NCBI GenBank assembly: GCA_019894815.1
Contig: JAGXNU010000135.1
Coordinates: 1-5,808, forward strand
Source of the DNA: Promethearchaeota archaeon
GTDB taxonomy: Archaea > Asgardarchaeota > Lokiarchaeia > Sigyniarchaeales > SOKP01
DNA: 5,808 bases
Direction of reading: 5' to 3'
Shown: positions 5,002 through 5,808 of the stretch, in pieces
How positions within the stretch are numbered: the first letter of the stretch is position 1
Layout of the letters: each line of letters opens with the position of its first letter
The notes under the pieces: generated by a model
Databases searched by the model: none
Told to the model about the DNA's origin: nothing
What the model saw: only the letters and a program-made list of their open reading frames with translations
Made by a program: the position numbers and the translations under genes

Positions 5002-5373
5002 TTAAGTTCTTAATGCTTCTAATTTCTTAATAATGCCACCTAAAACATTATCATTTCCAGTACCAACATTTTCAACTGCTATAGCAGAAGATGAAACATT
5101 TATTCGGACTGCCCCACCTAACTCTTTTTTAGTTGATATGTAAGCATATGGTATCTTTTTTTCATCGCATAACAAGGGAACATGAAAAAGTATTTCTGGA
5201 GGACTAACATCTTCGGCCATTACAACAAACTTAGCTAAGTTCCTTTCAATTGCTTTAGTAACTTCGTTCATTCCTTTTCTTATCTTTGAATCTCGAGATG
5301 AAGCTATAGTGTTCAAGGCGTTTTTTAAATCTTTTTTTAAGTCTTCGGGAATTTTATATTTGACATAACTCAT
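5002..5373 (-). CDS. rpl7ae: Large ribosomal subunit protein eL8 (L7Ae), K-turn binding protein
   Basis: L7Ae binds kink-turn RNA. It is part of the 50S subunit and also of C/D and H/ACA guide RNPs and archaeal RNase P. The 123-residue product is normal in length. The RNA-contact motif is KGMNEVTKAIERN (33-45), with G34, N36, E37 and K40 at the canonical places; Met35 replaces the more common Thr. FVVMAEDVSPPEILFHVPLLCDEKKIPY follows (about 49-76), then KKELGGAV (82-89), which closes the binding pocket. A strong AAGGAG site at 5387-5382 lies eight bases before the ATG. eS28 follows 14 bases downstream. Two palindromes lie just upstream. Archaeal L7Ae is known to regulate its own mRNA in some species, but I see no clear K-turn in this leader. 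Confidence 0.96.
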   Translation of the reverse strand: MSYVKYKIPEDLKKDLKNALNTIASSRDSKIRKGMNEVTKAIERNLAKFVVMAEDVSPPEILFHVPLLCDEKKIPYAYISTKKELGGAVRINVSSSAIAVENVGTGNDNVLGGIIKKLEALRT

Positions 5374-5381
5374 TTTTTTTT

Positions 5382-5387
5382 CTCCTT
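5382..5387 (-). promoter_or_regulatory. Strong Shine-Dalgarno site of eL8
   Basis: On the minus strand this reads AAGGAG, eight A residues before the ATG at 5373. It is the best ribosome site in the window and fits a highly expressed gene that has a real 5' leader. Confidence 0.75.
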
Positions 5388-5393
5388 CGAATT

Positions 5394-5552
5394 TTAAATT
5401 TTAAATTTAAAATTTTCATAATTCATCGAATTATAGAAGAAATTAGTAAGAGATAGAAAATAAAATTTGTGATTTATACAGATGTACTTTAAAATTCTAG
5501 TACTAAGTTCAAAACCGGAAGCGAATTTGATCTTTTGCTTTGTACTACTCAT
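5394..5552 (-). CDS. Doubtful 52-residue ORF following a TGA-ATG junction
   Basis: I do not recognise this. The frame begins at ATG 5552, the codon directly after the TGA of the acidic ORF and in the same frame. GAGGT lies four bases upstream as a possible ribosome site. The first 22 residues (MSSTKQKIKFASGFELSTRI and on) look protein-like. The rest, from about residue 23, is low-complexity, aromatic- and Asn-rich sequence running through the eL8 promoter palindromes, and is probably not selected as protein. It may be the decayed 3' end of the upstream gene or simply an open frame by chance. Confidence 0.2.
   Translation of the reverse strand: MSSTKQKIKFASGFELSTRILKYICINHKFYFLSLTNFFYNSMNYENFKFKI
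5396..5415. repeat. Perfect 20-bp A/T palindrome upstream of eL8
   Basis: AAATTTTAAATTTAAAATTT is a perfect palindrome starting nine bases upstream of the eL8 ribosome site. In DNA it could be an operator or a bent or easily melted promoter element; in RNA it would form a weak hairpin near the ribosome site. Confidence 0.5.
5418..5434. repeat. Perfect 7-bp inverted repeat upstream of eL8
   Basis: ATAATTC (5418-5424) and GAATTAT (5428-5434) are exact reverse complements with three bases between them. Only two bases separate this from the 20-bp palindrome, and the two centres are about 20 bases apart. On the minus strand CTATAATT at 5436-5429 could also serve as a TATA box for eL8. Confidence 0.45.
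5473..5479 (-). promoter_or_regulatory. Candidate TATA box for eL8-eS28
   Basis: The minus strand reads TATAAAT here. Transcription would start near 5450, giving a leader of about 75 bases that carries both palindromes. The nearer CTATAATT at 5436-5429 is a competing candidate and would give a leader of about 35 bases. Confidence 0.35.
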
Positions 5553-5699
5553 TCATACCTCATCTCCATCTAAACTCGTGTTAAATTCTCGTACTTCAAG
5601 ATATATCTTTCTGGTGCGTTCCACTACTTCCTTGTATTCCTCTTTAGGCTCATCATCTTCCAAGTGATAATAACTACCTTCATAATGCACGTAAATCAT
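5553..5699 (-). CDS. Unrecognised small acidic protein, possibly missing its true start
   Basis: The 48-residue product from ATG 5699 begins MIYVHYEGSYYHLEDDEPKE and continues with a likely amphipathic helix (about residues 20-39), ending NTSLDGDEV; 14 of 48 residues are Asp or Glu. AGGAT at 5713-5709, nine bases upstream, could serve the start. The frame stays open a further 17 codons upstream to 5750 and reads equally protein-like (DTDFEEETKTLQDVID), but with no ATG, GTG or TTG there. This hints at a longer gene with an unusual start or a frameshift. A 17-codon frame from ATG 5749 ends in a TGA overlapping ATG 5699, so coupling is another option. I recognise no family. It lies upstream of eL8 on the same strand. 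Confidence 0.45.
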   Translation of the reverse strand: MIYVHYEGSYYHLEDDEPKEEYKEVVERTRKIYLEVREFNTSLDGDEV

Positions 5700-5752
5700 G
5701 TCAATAACATCCTGAAGAGTTTTAGTCTCTTCCTCGAAATCTGTATCATATT

Positions 5753-5763
5753 AAAAAAAAAAA
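5753..5763 (-). terminator. T11 run, possible terminator of a gene entering from the right edge
   Basis: On the minus strand this is eleven consecutive T. Seven bases upstream is a TAA (5772-5770) ending the only frame open from the window edge, which reads LLMCKDCQDLYR. If that is a gene end, this T run is a plausible terminator. The coding evidence is only twelve codons. Confidence 0.3.
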
Positions 5764-5808
5764 GGAAATTTATCGATAAAGGTCTTGACAATCTTTACAC
5801 ATTAATAA

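Noticed and set aside
5374..5450. Kink-turn in the eL8 leader for L7Ae autoregulation
   Set aside because: CGATGA resembles a box C, but I found no matching CUGA or tandem G-A pairs on an opposing strand, so a K-turn cannot be supported.
5553..5555. TGA read as selenocysteine
   Set aside because: No CxxU, UxxC or similar redox context surrounds it, no SECIS-like hairpin was evident, and an ATG follows directly, so ordinary termination is simpler.
5482..5667. Plus-strand 61-codon frame near the right end
   Set aside because: It is Ser/Leu-rich low-complexity sequence that is antisense to the acidic minus-strand ORF, whose composition is more protein-like.
1..5808. tRNA genes, CRISPR arrays, insertion sequences or a defence system
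   Set aside because: No TTC-box/cloverleaf pattern, no regularly spaced long direct repeats, no transposase motifs and no nuclease or toxin-like genes were seen on either strand.

Overview
The window is archaeal chromosome, AT-rich by eye (not computed). It is built almost entirely of housekeeping information-processing genes. The archaeal assignment is secure: Rpo7, Spt4, a GTP-dependent dephospho-CoA kinase (DUF359), eS24, eS31, Kae1, Bud32, eL8/L7Ae and eS28 occur together with TATA-like promoters and GGTG-type ribosome binding sites. The low GC, separate kae1 and bud32 genes and the basic tail on eS31 fit an Asgard (Lokiarchaeia-like) lineage, but that is a low-confidence inference from memory of the families.

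Plus-strand block, 1-4194. It opens inside rpo7 (5' end missing), then spt4, the dephospho-CoA kinase, eS24 (rps24e), eS31 (rps27ae), kae1 and bud32. This order is a known conserved archaeal neighbourhood. It is interrupted at 1423-1756 by a spacer holding a probable two-helix membrane protein gene on the minus strand (1432-1641) and a palindrome-rich divergent promoter region. eS24-eS31 and kae1-bud32 look like separate transcription units, each with its own TATA-like box.

Middle, 4195-4732. A hairpin-rich spacer follows bud32. A long leader then precedes a small plus-strand ribbon-helix-helix DNA-binding protein, which ends in a convergent palindromic terminator shared with the next block.

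Minus-strand block, 5808-4733. The eL8 (L7Ae) gene is followed closely by eS28. eL24 and Ndk, which follow in many other archaea, are absent. Upstream of eL8 lie two back-to-back palindromes and one or two unrecognised short reading frames (5394-5750), plus a possible gene end at the right edge.

Together the genes serve transcription (Rpo7, Spt4), translation (eS24, eS31, eS28, eL8), tRNA t6A modification (Kae1, Bud32) and CoA synthesis. I found no defence system, mobile element, CRISPR array or tRNA. The parts least explained by known families are the small membrane protein, the acidic small ORF near 5553-5750, and several perfect palindromes in promoter regions, some showing roughly 20-bp periodicity.
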